Of a DNA stretch of 64,000 nucleotides, positions 11,301 through 21,599 are shown piece after piece. This stretch comes from Isoetes taiwanensis (lineage: Eukaryota > Streptophyta > Lycopodiopsida > Isoetales > Isoetaceae): the NCBI GenBank assembly GCA_021234155.1, contig JAJEKV010000054.1:4883962-4947961 (forward strand). Reading direction: 5' to 3'. The position numbers and the translations under genes were made by a program. The notes under the pieces were generated by a model. That model was not told where the DNA came from, ran no database searches, and was given only the letters and a program-made list of their open reading frames with translations. Position 1 is the stretch's first letter, and each line of letters starts with the position of its first letter.

Positions 11301-12467
11301 GATCGACTGAATCTTTTGGGGCCTCCCCAAGAGGGGCCCCTGAACGGAGGATCCAACGGTGGGATAGGGGAACCGGGCCGCGTGAGGGTGGTCATTAGCG
11401 TCGCGCAGCCCGGGAGCCGCCAGAAGGGTCAGCCTCGAACTTTTTGATCCCGCCTCTTGGGGTCCCGGACTCTCCCCTCTTGTGAGGGATCCCCGCAAGG
11501 TCCTAGCCTCGTTTGACTTGGGGAAGGGTGCCAGCCTCTGTTGCCTCCGCAACCTGCCCCTAGACCGCTTCTAATGCTAACCCTTTGACCTAGACCTTCT
11601 CCAAAATTTCAAAATTGGTGCGTGCTTGAAATGGATTAAGAATCCAGCGGGCAAAAATCAGAATTTATTTTCGTGACAATGCATTAATTGCGAATTTATG
11701 AATGTCTTGCCATCGCAGTGCAAAGCCCCACTTCTACTTGCCACATCGGGAGGAGGACAGGGCCCAAACTCCGCCCGTTAGCCTCCCTTGTTCCTGTGTT
11801 CTTCTCCTGGTATTTTCTGGGCTAGGTCCCAAGTGCAACAGACCAAGTCTCGCCCCCAAAACGCAAAACCCTTCTAGAACACGGGAACCCACAGGGGTTT
11901 ACATTTTGGAGGCCCTCTCTCCTTGTCGATTCAAAGGGACCTTGGCCGCGGACTTGACGCGGGAGTGGGGGTGTTGGCCCCTAAGCAGAGCACGGACCCT
12001 AAAAATCCCCCTAAGGGCGCTGCCCCCTAACTTCCTCTCCCCAAGGCCCCGGGACCCGACCCCGCGAACTCCCCTCCTAATCACGATTTGGCTGCTCGCC
12101 AATGGACTCGACGCCGACATTGCCCCCGGGGACCAAGTTCCTTTGGGCTTAGCTAAGACCACCCTCCGGTAAATTCTCCAAGAAGCCAAAGTAGCTCACC
12201 TACGTTTTGGAGGCCCTCTCCTTGTCGGGAGGAGGAGGCCCAAGGACCTTGGCGCCTCGTGACTTGACGTGGAGTGGGGGTGTTGACACCCCCTAGGAGA
12301 CCCTAAAATCCCCTAAGCCGCTGTCTCCGAATTTCCTCTCCCAAGGCCCCGGGATCCCGGATGGGCGATCTCGGCCTCCCTGAATCGATTACGTCTCTGC
12401 AAATGGACTCGGCGCCGACATTGCCCCGGGGACCAATTTCCCGCCGTAAGACCACTCATGTTCACCC

Positions 12468-12560
12468 AACTAAGAAATGAGTTTTAACGTCGTTTTTATC
12501 GCCGTGATGCGAATGTCAATATCGCGATGCGACGATTTTGTTATAGCGACGCGGTTTAAA
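12468..12560 (+). mobile_element. CACTA-like terminal region (left end of second element)
   Basis: After the last satellite unit the sequence reads CAACTAAGAAATGAG then TTTTAACGTCG, GCGATGCGACG and TTTTGTTATAGCGACGCGG. The tip resembles the inverted tip at 23571 (minus strand CACAACAAGAGAATGG, then ATTTAGCGACG). The TTTTGTTATAGCGACG block also occurs at 3694-3716 in the same orientation. I infer the left end of a CACTA element. Confidence 0.45.
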
Positions 12561-13320
12561 CTATTTTTATTTTTGTTGTGTACATGTTTGATAATCGGGG
12601 CATGTTTGAGCCTAGACAATGCTTGAGCCTAAGAGGCTTGTTTGAACCTAGGTGGCATGTTCGACCCTAAGGGAAATGCAACGCCTACACGCTCAACGCC
12701 TAGGGCTCCTCATGCTTCACTCTATGTATTTGGACTTGTTCACCCTACAAAAATACCATTATTATTATCCGCTTGAAAGGTAGAGCAAAGGATCCACAAA
12801 TGTAAAAGCTAGTGGATAGCATCAAATTAAGCAATGATCAAAGTTAACTTGGTGGTGGCAATCGGGTTTAAGGTTAGAGAAAATCTAAGTAACTAAGATA
12901 CCATTGAAGACTCTTTGACGAAGTTGAAATCCAAATCCTTACCAAAGATTTGAGTGCTTGTGCAACCGCTTGTGGCCTCCATGTCATTGTGGCAACATGT
13001 CATTGTGACGCCATGTGTTGTATTTTTTTCTACTTTATGTGGCATATATTTGATCTTCTATTGGAGCCTAGGTGGCATGTTCTAGTCTAGAGGCAATGCT
13101 TGAGCCTATGTGGCTTCTTTGAGCCCATGTTCCACCCGCTCTTTATTCCTCCGATATAATGTATACCAAAAGGGGGGGGGGGGGAAAAAAAAAGAATTGA
13201 ATTGAATGGGTTTTATTGCACACGAAAGACCAATAGACATAGCCTATCGGAAGGATTGCACCGAGGATGTGCATAATATTTGACATATAGAATTTAATGA
13301 TCGCCTCCTCTAGGTGCTAA
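12561..13320. repeat. Degenerate short repeats and homopolymers, no gene seen
   Basis: Variants of a ~20-base phrase, GTTTGAGCCTAGGTGGCATG, recur at 12600-12670 and again at 13060-13130. A G12 run followed by A9 occurs at about 13171-13192. I find no coding sequence here. Confidence 0.5.
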
Positions 13321-13339
13321 CTAGGAGTCGCCATTGTTA

Positions 13340-16300
13340 GCATTGCCAACATTTGTATTAAAATGCCTCAAGTACATCCAGATTTCGGGAATTGCTCGGT
13401 GTAAGATGCCGCATGAGAGCCGGTGGTCCAACCTCTTGATGCTCGCTTTTCCCAAGTGAGTTTGAATGTCTTGATCCGCCGTAGGGCTCTTCGACGTTAT
13501 TGACTCCTCTAGCACAACACCTTGGAATATTGGGCCCCTGTAGTTTGTATGATAAACCACCATGTTGGGTCTTGTCGATTGGTAAAGAAAAAAAATCGGT
13601 CAAAGAAGTCGGACGTGAGATTGATATTGATGGTCTAAATTTTGAAGTGGATATGTGTATGTGTGTACTGCTCACGCTTGTCCGGAAGGACAAGCGCCTC
13701 ACTACCGTGGTACATCTTGCTAGAGTTGACAAAAATAAAAAGCCACTTGTTCTATCATACTTTACCAGAGGCCCGCCCCTTAATTGAAGGTCAAACCAAT
13801 CGACATCGAATATGAAGGTCTTAAAATTGCCACCAACATCCACCTCCATTATAGTCTTTAACCTCCCGACCCAATCACGTGGCTTCCCTCGACGATTACG
13901 ATCGGCAACACTTGATTGAAACTCCATCGTGAATGATGCCATGACTCAGCAGTCACAAGTCTTCCCGTATGTCAAGAGAACTCACACGATAGTGGGTCCC
14001 ATGCCACCATATCGAGGAGTAAGATATATACCGCCAAAAAGCACCATTAATGTCAATAGATACAATAACATCAAAAGAAAATACTGATTTCATCATCAAC
14101 ATAATTTGTTGCAACTACCTTTTTCATGACACCTTGTGCGTATGCCCATTCCAGAGTCAGTAATATACTCCCCCTTGTGATATGCATCGGTCAAAGCCTC
14201 AGAGTACCCATTCTCTTTCCATCTTGTCCGCAAGGGTTCATATCCATCGTGGTACGGGCTCTCGCCTATTATGTCGCCTCCATTCATGCCTCTTCTCTTC
14301 CATTTCTTCCTTTATGCTCTCATAACGAGCAATCCATTTTGCCATTGGTGCCGAATTGTAAAGAAGAAATTGATTAACCTTAATGATCATATCAAAGGAA
14401 ATGACTTCTCGCATACCATTGCCTTCCGCCACTACCCCCACAATCTTCGCCCCCTTCATCACTCCATAAGCGAGGTGCATCCGATGTACGGGCGGAAATA
14501 TATTCTCATATAGAAAAGTGACTCTTTCGCAAGCCATCCCTCCGCCATACTACCTTCGTGACGTGCTCTTTGACGCACCATATCCTTCAATACCTTCATA
14601 AACCTTTCCAAGAAAAACATCCATCCGGCATGTACAGCCTCCCGCGAGCTCCACTTCCTCAATAAGATGTACCAAAAGATGGGTTTGATCACAAGAAAGC
14701 TCAGAGGAAACTCCTTCTCCAACAAGCAACATGCCTCTCGCCATTTTCACTTTCATCTCTTCAATTTCGCCTTCTAAGATAGTTTTTTACACATCCACCT
14801 ATGAGGTCCAAAACAAAAACTTAGCCACAAATAAAATAGACGGGGACCACTAAATCAACATGGGTAACAACCTTATGACCTTTGATAGGGCACTTATTGC
14901 CTCCAATGGTCCCTTTGTCTAAAAACTCCCCTAAAGGTCGTGGGCATGAAGAACTCCATGATCCAAACACCAAATATAAGTTATGGGTTATATTTTATAG
15001 TAGTGCATATATGTGGACTTCAATTGCTTACATGCAAGAACTTATGCCACCATGGGACTTTAAACCAAATCCTCCCACTACTTGTGAATGCGGTTCGCAA
15101 TGATTGCATATAACCAACTTGGTGTTCTAAGGGCCCTTAAATCATCATAAATAGCTCGATGGTCAGCCCTAGCAATAACCCATTTTGCCGGAGGAAGTGG
15201 TTGCCCTTCACCCTGGATCCATGCCTCTTTCTTTGTATTACTTACCTTAAGGTCCATCCCGGCATTTGTTGTGTCTTTTTGACCAAATACATGCTTCCAT
15301 AAAGAGTTTCCCACGCTCTTGAAGATATGCATCGGGTCTAAAAGGTGTTGAATCAATAGGTCGGTCCAATATGGTAGTCTATAAAAAATGACTTCCTTTT
15401 CATATTGGTAGTAAAGACTTCCTCCTCCGCGGCTTCCTCGCCACCACATCAGATAATTCCTCATCCTCATCAGATAGGTCGGCTTCACGACCTCCTCACC
15501 GCAGTGCCCCCACGGATTTCCTTGATTTTCCCCCTTTCCTTCTTATCCCAACGCCACCCCATTCTCAGTGATGGTAATTCTCGCTTGGTGGTTCTCAGAT
15601 AGTCTACAAAGGCCACCGAATTGTGCACGCCGCTTTCAAGGGGGGTGCGGAGCGGCAAATACTTCCTAAAACCCTCAGATACTACTTTCTTCAGATGCTT
15701 AGAGTGACGGTGCTGCAACTTTTCCCCACATATCATGCAAGGGAAGTGCCCCGGATGTCTTAAACCTGTAACACTCTAAGAAGCCCGTGAAAGTCATGCA
15801 TAGTCCACAATAGTATACCTCTAAGATTAAAAACGCCATTTTATGGGCATCGTAGACCAATAATACCGTGTTCCACAAAGGAAGTAACTCATCCACAATT
15901 ATTCTTAGGTACACATCTAAATTACTTGGTTTTTCTTCCCGTGTATCAATAAAGTCATCATAATGTGCCCACTCTTCATCAACAACCATGGGGTATGTTG
16001 TAGTTCACTATCATCATCGCCATGTAGACCATGCAATGATTGTGTACCATATGGGTTTACGCCATCGGTGGGCCAGCCCAAACGCACGCTACGTGGTTCT
16101 TTTCCAAAGTCGCCATGTCGCATCGACATGCTTCCAAGTTGCACTGCCGCCGGGACTCGCGATCACATCATCACTAGATGCATGTGTAGCCGTGAAGTCC
16201 ATTAGGCTAGCCAATGTCTTGCAACGGAACATCAACTTTAACCTATAGAATAAATTATAGGCAACATATAAGTACCGAAAATAAGTGAATTTACAACTAT

Positions 16301-16720
16301 TTGTAAGAAGTGGTGATGCATATACCTTGGGATTATTGGAAAGTGTCGAATAACCTTCGAGAGGTACCGCTTTTCCCTTTAGGTCATTCCCCAGATCTCT
16401 TGCTCATTACATACGAGACAATGAGTGGACTTCTCATGCTCTAGGGGATAGAAGATCATACAATCATTTGGACATGCATGTATGACTTTATAACCAAGGC
16501 CGGTCGCTTGAATCATTTTCTTAACTTGAGATCCGGCTTGCAGGCATATTGTTCTTCTCTCGAAGGATCTTCTCGTGCAATAACCTCATGCGATCTAAGA
16601 GTGGTAAGATAAAAGATGGAGATGGTGGTAAGATAGAAAGACTTGATAAGTATGTCACCTCAATAGAGCAGAGACACTTGCATTGCTCCACTTGAACTTG
16701 GTTTGGAGATTGAGAATTAG
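13340..16720 (-). pseudogene. CACTA (En/Spm) TNP2-type transposase, decayed
   Basis: Read from right to left, pieces in different frames match the plant TNP2 transposase in family order. These are a Cys/acidic region near 16480, KVIRHFPIIPR (16353-16324), VRLGWPTDGVNPYG (~16087-16046), the DVYLRIIVDELLPLWNT block (~15920), the LPYWTDLLIQHLLDPMHI block (~15380) and a DUF4218-like segment with FLERFMKVLKDMVRQRA (~14620). The C-terminal DUF4216-like VDWFDLQL...VKYDRTSG block is at ~13800. TNP2 is the DDE-class nuclease that cuts CACTA ends. Frameshifts separate nearly every block, for example within LIEEVELAG-AVHAGWMF near 14650, so it is very unlikely to be functional as read. The SET remnant lies upstream in the same orientation. 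Confidence 0.85.
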
Positions 16721-17119
16721 CAGGCACGCCGACAAACGAGAGGTTCGAGACGCAGAAATAATCGCGCTTCGCTCGATAACAATAGGGTCATCGCCAAGAC
16801 GACCAAATCCTCAAGGGTATCCCACATCTTCTACCATATCCTCTCCACCACCATCCTCGACATCATCTAAATCAATATCGTAATTATTGAAGAGCGTGCA
16901 ACATATCGAAAGCATCGCTCGTCACGAAAGACTTCGTTTCTCGGTTCGGCCAATAGTTTCATCCTCTTCATATTGATCGTATGCAATATCTTCATATTGG
17001 TGCGCCTGGCTTGAAATTCACGACGATATAGGTTTCCCTTTGCCCGTAACTTAGAACTAATGGATCGGGATGGAGACCGCCTCAATGAGTTCATTAAACA
17101 GAGCAACGATAACCATCAT

Positions 17120-17760
17120 GTCAAATAATGTAATAAGTATAAAATACATACAACCATTTGTATAGAGTCACGAATGACAAAAACATATTTAAAAAAAACC
17201 TCTTTATTCCTTTTTTAGTACATTGTTCCATCTCAAATGGGAGAGGTCTATCATAGCGATAGTTGATGAATAACTCATCTCCAATGTTTATGCTTTTAAT
17301 AGCACACACCATGATATATCCGCTTTTACACATCTTGTAAAAAAATCTTCCTCCCTCCTTGACACTCTAAAATTTCACAATTGCATCGCTCACGGTTGTC
17401 AATAGAACTGTTGATGAACCCCGCAATATTGCCATGAACCCCCGGGCCACCATCAATAAACTTCAACTCCTCATCACATGCCCCCACAGCCTATCGACGC
17501 AAAGATTGGAATTCATTCCATAAATCCTCATACGCCAAGCATATTTAGTCAAAGTTTGCCAAGTTTTCCAATCATACTTTCGGGACCGTGATATGGCATT
17601 AATGGAATGTGGGTGTCTCGCTCCACTTCTATACGCGTGCCGGAGATAAGGCCAAATCCAGCTTCTCGACAAATGTGGCTCCGCATAATGATGTATCTTC
17701 TTCCCCAATAAGCAAATTCTTGATCCATAGAGATAGGTAAGTCCATCGCCACAAGCCAAA
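17120..17760 (-). pseudogene. SET-domain (lysine methyltransferase-like) ORF remnant inside CACTA element
   Basis: Three minus-strand pieces in different frames line up as one SET domain. The N-terminal part has CREAGFGLISGTRI and MPYHGPE (~17660-17580). The middle has FIDGGPGVHGNIAGFINSS (~17460-17400). The C-terminal part has AIKSINIGDELFINYRYD (~17300-17240). SET domains transfer methyl from SAM to lysine. The usual NHSC knot motif reads INSS here, so the usual His and Cys are not seen. The catalytic-Tyr region (ELFINYRYD) is kept. It sits between the TNP2 transposase and the ~72-bp repeats, in the same orientation as the transposase, so it looks like element cargo or a captured host exon. 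At least two frame changes make it a pseudogene as read. Confidence 0.65.
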
Positions 17761-18351
17761 TGTCTTGGCGGTGCCTAACAAAGGGTCTGGACTAATCTTT
17801 GCAATTCTTTTTCAGAATTTCACGCCGGTGAGGCCAGGCGCTTCTTGGGAAATGTCGCACACATGCAATGTTCTCATGATTGTAGCCCTTCGTGTTCTTT
17901 CACGCAGGGGAACACTTTCACGCTGAGCGGCACCCATCCACATTATTGATGAATCGGTTACCGCCCGGTTTCATATGCCTCTATGGACAACATTAAACCA
18001 AAATCCACATCTAGTTTGAGGAGACATCAAGATCATCTACCTACATATTTAGATATCATAAACATCTTGAATATATACTTGAACCGAGAGATACTCTTAA
18101 AAAAAAAAAAAAAATAATAATTGTATACCAACCTCGATATCCATGACGAGCATCGATCCGGTGGGTTGTTCAAATGTACCAAATCTTATCGATGGTCTTC
18201 AACAACCGCTCTAAGTCGCCTCTTCAAAATTTCCATACATCTTTTTACAATCGCAAACTATTTTGTCCCTCTGCCAATTACAAAAGGTAAGTACTATATA
18301 CTGAACAATAGTTTGAACGACTGTGATAGATACAATATATGGTAGTATAAA

Positions 18352-18400
18352 CCCTAAACCCTAAACCCTAAACCCTAAACCCTAAACCCTAAATCCTAAA
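18352..18400 (+). repeat. Interstitial telomeric repeat, (CCCTAAA)7
   Basis: Six perfect CCCTAAA units are followed by one TCCTAAA. This is the Arabidopsis-type plant telomere sequence. Unrelated transposon sequence continues on both sides, so it is an internal block and not a chromosome end. It abuts the ~72-bp repeat cluster at 18408. Confidence 0.95.
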
Positions 18401-18407
18401 TGGACAG

Positions 18408-18705
18408 AATTGGGCCCGGACACGTAGTCCTCTCCACTCAAGGTGAAGCCGACCATGCCCTTTCCCCAGTACGACCCTTTATATAAGTTTCAATTTCAAT
18501 AAAGATCTTTTGGAGACGCCACTAGCCCCCGATACATAGAGTCCCTCCACTCAAGGTGAAGTCGACATATGACCTTGACTACACGACACCTCAATTTTGT
18601 AATCTACATTGTACTTAGTAAGGTATGAAGGTGAGTTTGGGCCTGGCACACCTGGTCCTCTCCACTCAAGGTGGAGGCGACCGTGTCCTTGACCAAAAAC
18701 ACCTG
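18408..18705 (-). repeat. Three ~72-bp repeats (cluster 2), diverged
   Basis: The copies lie at about 18408-18474, 18521-18592 and 18630-18705. They keep the CTCCACTCAAGGTGGAG-like core hairpin (GGTGAAG in two copies) and the CCGACC..GCCC block of cluster 1. They have lost most of the B-box-like part. They lie between the transposase/SET remnants and a GC-rich subterminal region, the same order as in the left element. Confidence 0.65.
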
Positions 18706-18974
18706 CGTTTTTTTTTTACTACTCGCAGATTAACGCCCTTCCTAGTTTATATATGTCTAGGCTACTAAATACAAGAATCAAGAACTTACATGTGACGGTT
18801 CCGCATATCCAAAATTTCCCCGGTGGTAAGACAACATCAATCTGCCTCTCGCCATCTCCAAAGGCCGATCATGCCGATGACCATGGCGATCCATGTAGGG
18901 CAGCAAAGGCGATAGGCTGGAAGAGGAGCGAAAGAAAATAACAATGAAGGCCGAGAAAGAGTTGTTTATATAGA

Positions 18975-19580
18975 AATCTTTAACGTCGCATGCGGCGCGG
19001 ACGCCGCAGCGACGTGAGTGTCAACGGTCACATTACGTCACCTACGACTTGGCAAAGACACGCGGCAAGTTCGCATGCATGACGCGTGTCATACGCTCAG
19101 TAGACCACGCCGCATGCGGCGATATAGTCAACGGTCAAAATCCGCATCACATGCGACCGGCAAGACACGTGGCAAGTAATGCATCGACGGCGTGTCTCTC
19201 GGTTTCAGACGCCACGCCGCATGCGACGTGTCTTATGTTCTCAGAATGTCATGTGACGCCGCGATGCGACATCCACCGCCGTGACATTTGTCGTGACAGT
19301 CCGACATTTGTCGTGACATTTGTCGTGGACGATGCCGTGAAGATATGCTTTATGAGCATTTCTACTCACTCAAAACCACGAGGTTCTCATCGGTTATGAA
19401 ATTTATGTATACCTATGCCGCTCGAGCAACCTAAAATCGAGAGCAAGTTTTGTGTAACAACCTAAAATCGCATACCTCAAAACACTTGAACATAGCTTGA
19501 TTAGTCGCATCACGAGAGCAAATTGCGCGGATGTGTCCGACATTTGTCGCGACATTTGTCGTGGACGATGCCGTGGGCGA
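18975..19580. repeat. GC-rich subterminal-type repeats of a CACTA-like element
   Basis: CGTCGCATGCGGCG, ACGCCGCATGCGGCG and GCCGCATGCGACG variants occur at 18981, 19110 and 19218. ACATTTGTCGTG units are repeated at about 19285-19325 and again at 19540-19565. The open frame at 19049-19399 is a by-product of these repeats. Binding-site-like subterminal repeats are usual in CACTA elements, but no clean tip is visible on this side. Confidence 0.5.
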
Positions 19581-19762
19581 TGGCGGCGCTTTTAGGCAAA
19601 TTTTGATCGACGCTTTTTACATGGGACATTAATGCCTTGGATTTGCAAGAAGTCATCGATGTTTGGACACCAAGTTCCTCATTCGATTGCATTTTGTTGC
19701 TTCTCTAAAGATGTTGGACCGAGGATATGGGGAGTTAATGTTGTTTTGGTATTTAGCATGCA

Positions 19763-19791
19763 CTGCAGGTACCTGCAGACGCATGCGTCTG
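19763..19791. repeat. Two overlapping 16-bp perfect palindromes
   Basis: CTGCAGGTACCTGCAG (19763-19778) and CAGACGCATGCGTCTG (19776-19791) share three bases. Each is perfectly self-complementary. No gene is nearby and the role is unknown. Confidence 0.85.
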
Positions 19792-19869
19792 AAATGAAAA
19801 ATGAAATGTTTTTGCTTCAAATTTTTGGAGTTTTCAACACAAGTACCAAGTATTTTAAAGGTAATCAGT

Positions 19870-20010
19870 GACGTATTTTATAGGTATTTTATAGGTACCG
19901 TAAAGTATTTTACAAGTATTTTATAGGTACGACGATTTTATAGGTATGGTAACAACACTTTTTAACGTACTGGTTTTTTTTTTTGGTACGTTAAAAACTC
20001 GAGGTATGCG
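19870..20010. repeat. Short tandem repeats of TATTTTATAGGTA type
   Basis: Units of about 14 bases (TATTTTATAGGTAC and variants) repeat between 19870 and 19950. GGTACGTTAAAAAC and GGTATGCGCTTACGG follow. The TACGTTAA-rich style resembles the tip region at 58031-58200. Confidence 0.5.
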
Positions 20011-20189
20011 CTTACGGTATGATAATGAAAATACTTACGATGCAGATGCATGGTATGGTAAGCAATGCAATAACAACCGTATGGGAGTCCCACTTTTTGA
20101 CTACCCAATCTTCTCGTTGTAGAAATTCTAGGGGTAAATCCATATGTCATTTCTAATTCCTTCTTTTTTCTCTTTCTCCGATCAACCGT

Positions 20190-21150
20190 GGCTAAATTAT
20201 GAGCTCAAAAAATTTCGATCAACCAGAGCTAATCCGAGCTCAAAACTACCATATTAGTTATATCAAAAGATAGAATTTAAGTTGCTTCAATACCAAATAT
20301 CGACTCCAAACAAAACGAAAACTTTTTGCAAAGGGTTGTTGCATCCTGCATCAACGATTAGAGCAATCAGAAACCCAAAACCCGATTCTTTACCTTGTTC
20401 ATACATAAGCTCCTCCATCTCCAACTCCATGTCCATCACTAAATTCATCTGCTTTTTCAAAATACCCATAGCACAAATAGGCCTATATATATTAAAACAA
20501 GCAATATTATTGTCATATCCTTATTCATCGTGGCATTCATCTTCTTGATATCCATCCTGATCATATTCATCTTCTTCATATTTTTATCTTCAAATTCCAT
20601 TTTGAAAAACTGATTTCAGAAATCTATATCATATCATATATCCAGTTTTTTTTATTCTACGTCATGCTTATATACATAAAGCAGTGCCTCAAAAATTATG
20701 GATCAACCAGAAGCTAAATTCTGAGCTCAAAAAATTCTGGATCAACCAGGAGCTAATCTGAGCTCAAAACTACCATATTATAGTTATATCAAAAGATAGA
20801 ATTTAAGTTGCTTCAATACCAAATATCGACTCCAAACAAATTAAAACTTTCTCAAGAAAGGGTCATTTGCATCCTCGCATCAACATCAGTAATTTCCAAA
20901 GACCAAAGTGAAGGATCCCTTCGCCACCGATGTAAAATTTTTACCTTGATATCTCTCTCAAACGAAAACCACATCATTCACCGCAAATTCTTTTGCCTTG
21001 ACAAACCTGCTCCAAAATTTTTCTCAAGACTGCACTGTGACTGCAGACACGTACTGCACTGCAGACCATGCATGTGTAGCCACATAGTATCTCGGCTTTT
21101 CAAAATCCTCATCAATGGGGTCGGCTTCATATGGAACTTGTGCAATTGAA
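20190..21150 (+). repeat. Direct repeat, ~526-bp offset
   Basis: A block reading AAAACTACCATATTA ... AGATAGAATTTAAGTTGC ... CCAAATATCGACTCC occurs at about 20207-20350 and again at about 20730-20880, nearly identical over ~140 bases and then diverging. I recognise no coding sequence in either copy. Confidence 0.7.
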
Positions 21151-21339
21151 ACGCAAATTCCTCCACCATCATATATCACAAAATCATCCGTGACGCTTGG
21201 GAGGTAAAGTTGCAAGTTCAAGCATTGCTGATTCCAACCAAAGATAGTTCCGCATGGTGTTTTTCCAACTTTTGCAAGCTCAAAGCCCCCAAAAACCATT
21301 TTTCCGCAGCTCGGTTTTACAAGAGTCTAGATGAAGGAG

Positions 21340-21400
21340 GTAATTCGTGACGTCGCAAAACCCACATCGCTAAATGACCATTCTCTTTCACATCTAGAGA
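21340..21400. mobile_element. CACTA-like terminus remnant
   Basis: GTGACGTCGCAAAA, CCCACATCGCTAAATGACC and ATTCTCTTT closely parallel the terminus at 23538-23571 (CCCACGTCGCTAAATGTCC, ATTCTCTTGTTGTG), with the outermost bases altered. It is a second right-facing end, probably of another or nested copy. Confidence 0.4.
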
Positions 21401-21599
21401 TAAGATTACTTCCGTAAAGACCTAATGAAGCCGCATTGATATGGGCGTATCAATCACCAATAATCAATAAATCCCTTTTGCCGGGGATGTTTCGTAATTA
21501 ACGCTATGTTTCGTAATTCGCCATCGCCTAAACCTAGAATCCGCCAATCGCCATCGCCCTAAACCTAGAATTTTTGGAATGACGAAATAAACAAAAAAT

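Larger units (their letters stand above)
3840..12467 (+). repeat. GC-rich tandem satellite array, unit ~1.03-1.13 kb
   Basis: A shared landmark, TTTATGAATGTCTTGCCA or a close variant, recurs at 5121, 6254, 7380, 8431, 9563, 10589 and 11695, giving intervals of 1133, 1126, 1051, 1132, 1026 and 1106 bases. Other conserved blocks recur in order: ATGGATTAGGAATCCAG, GGTTTACGTTTTGGAGGCCC, ACCCTAAAATCCCCC, GATTTGGCTCTGCCAATGG, TTTGACAAGTTCTCC and GAACCGGGCTCC. The edge units (3840-4320 and 11700-12467) are more diverged than the central ones. No frame stays open through a unit or is conserved between units, so I call no gene here. Much of the array is distinctly GC-richer than the flanks. Confidence 0.9.

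Noticed and set aside
5046-12172. Many 60-194 aa frames with repeated phrases such as NPSRT and GPIWNLLGLP on both strands
   Set aside because: They arise from the 1.1-kb satellite. The frame is not kept between units and stops fall at random.
18352-18400. Chromosome end
   Set aside because: Only seven units, with transposon sequence continuing on both sides.
19049-19399. 116-aa Cys/His-rich plus-strand frame
   Set aside because: The Cys and His come from repeated GCATGCGACG/ACATTTGTCGTGAC motifs. No spaced zinc-finger pattern.
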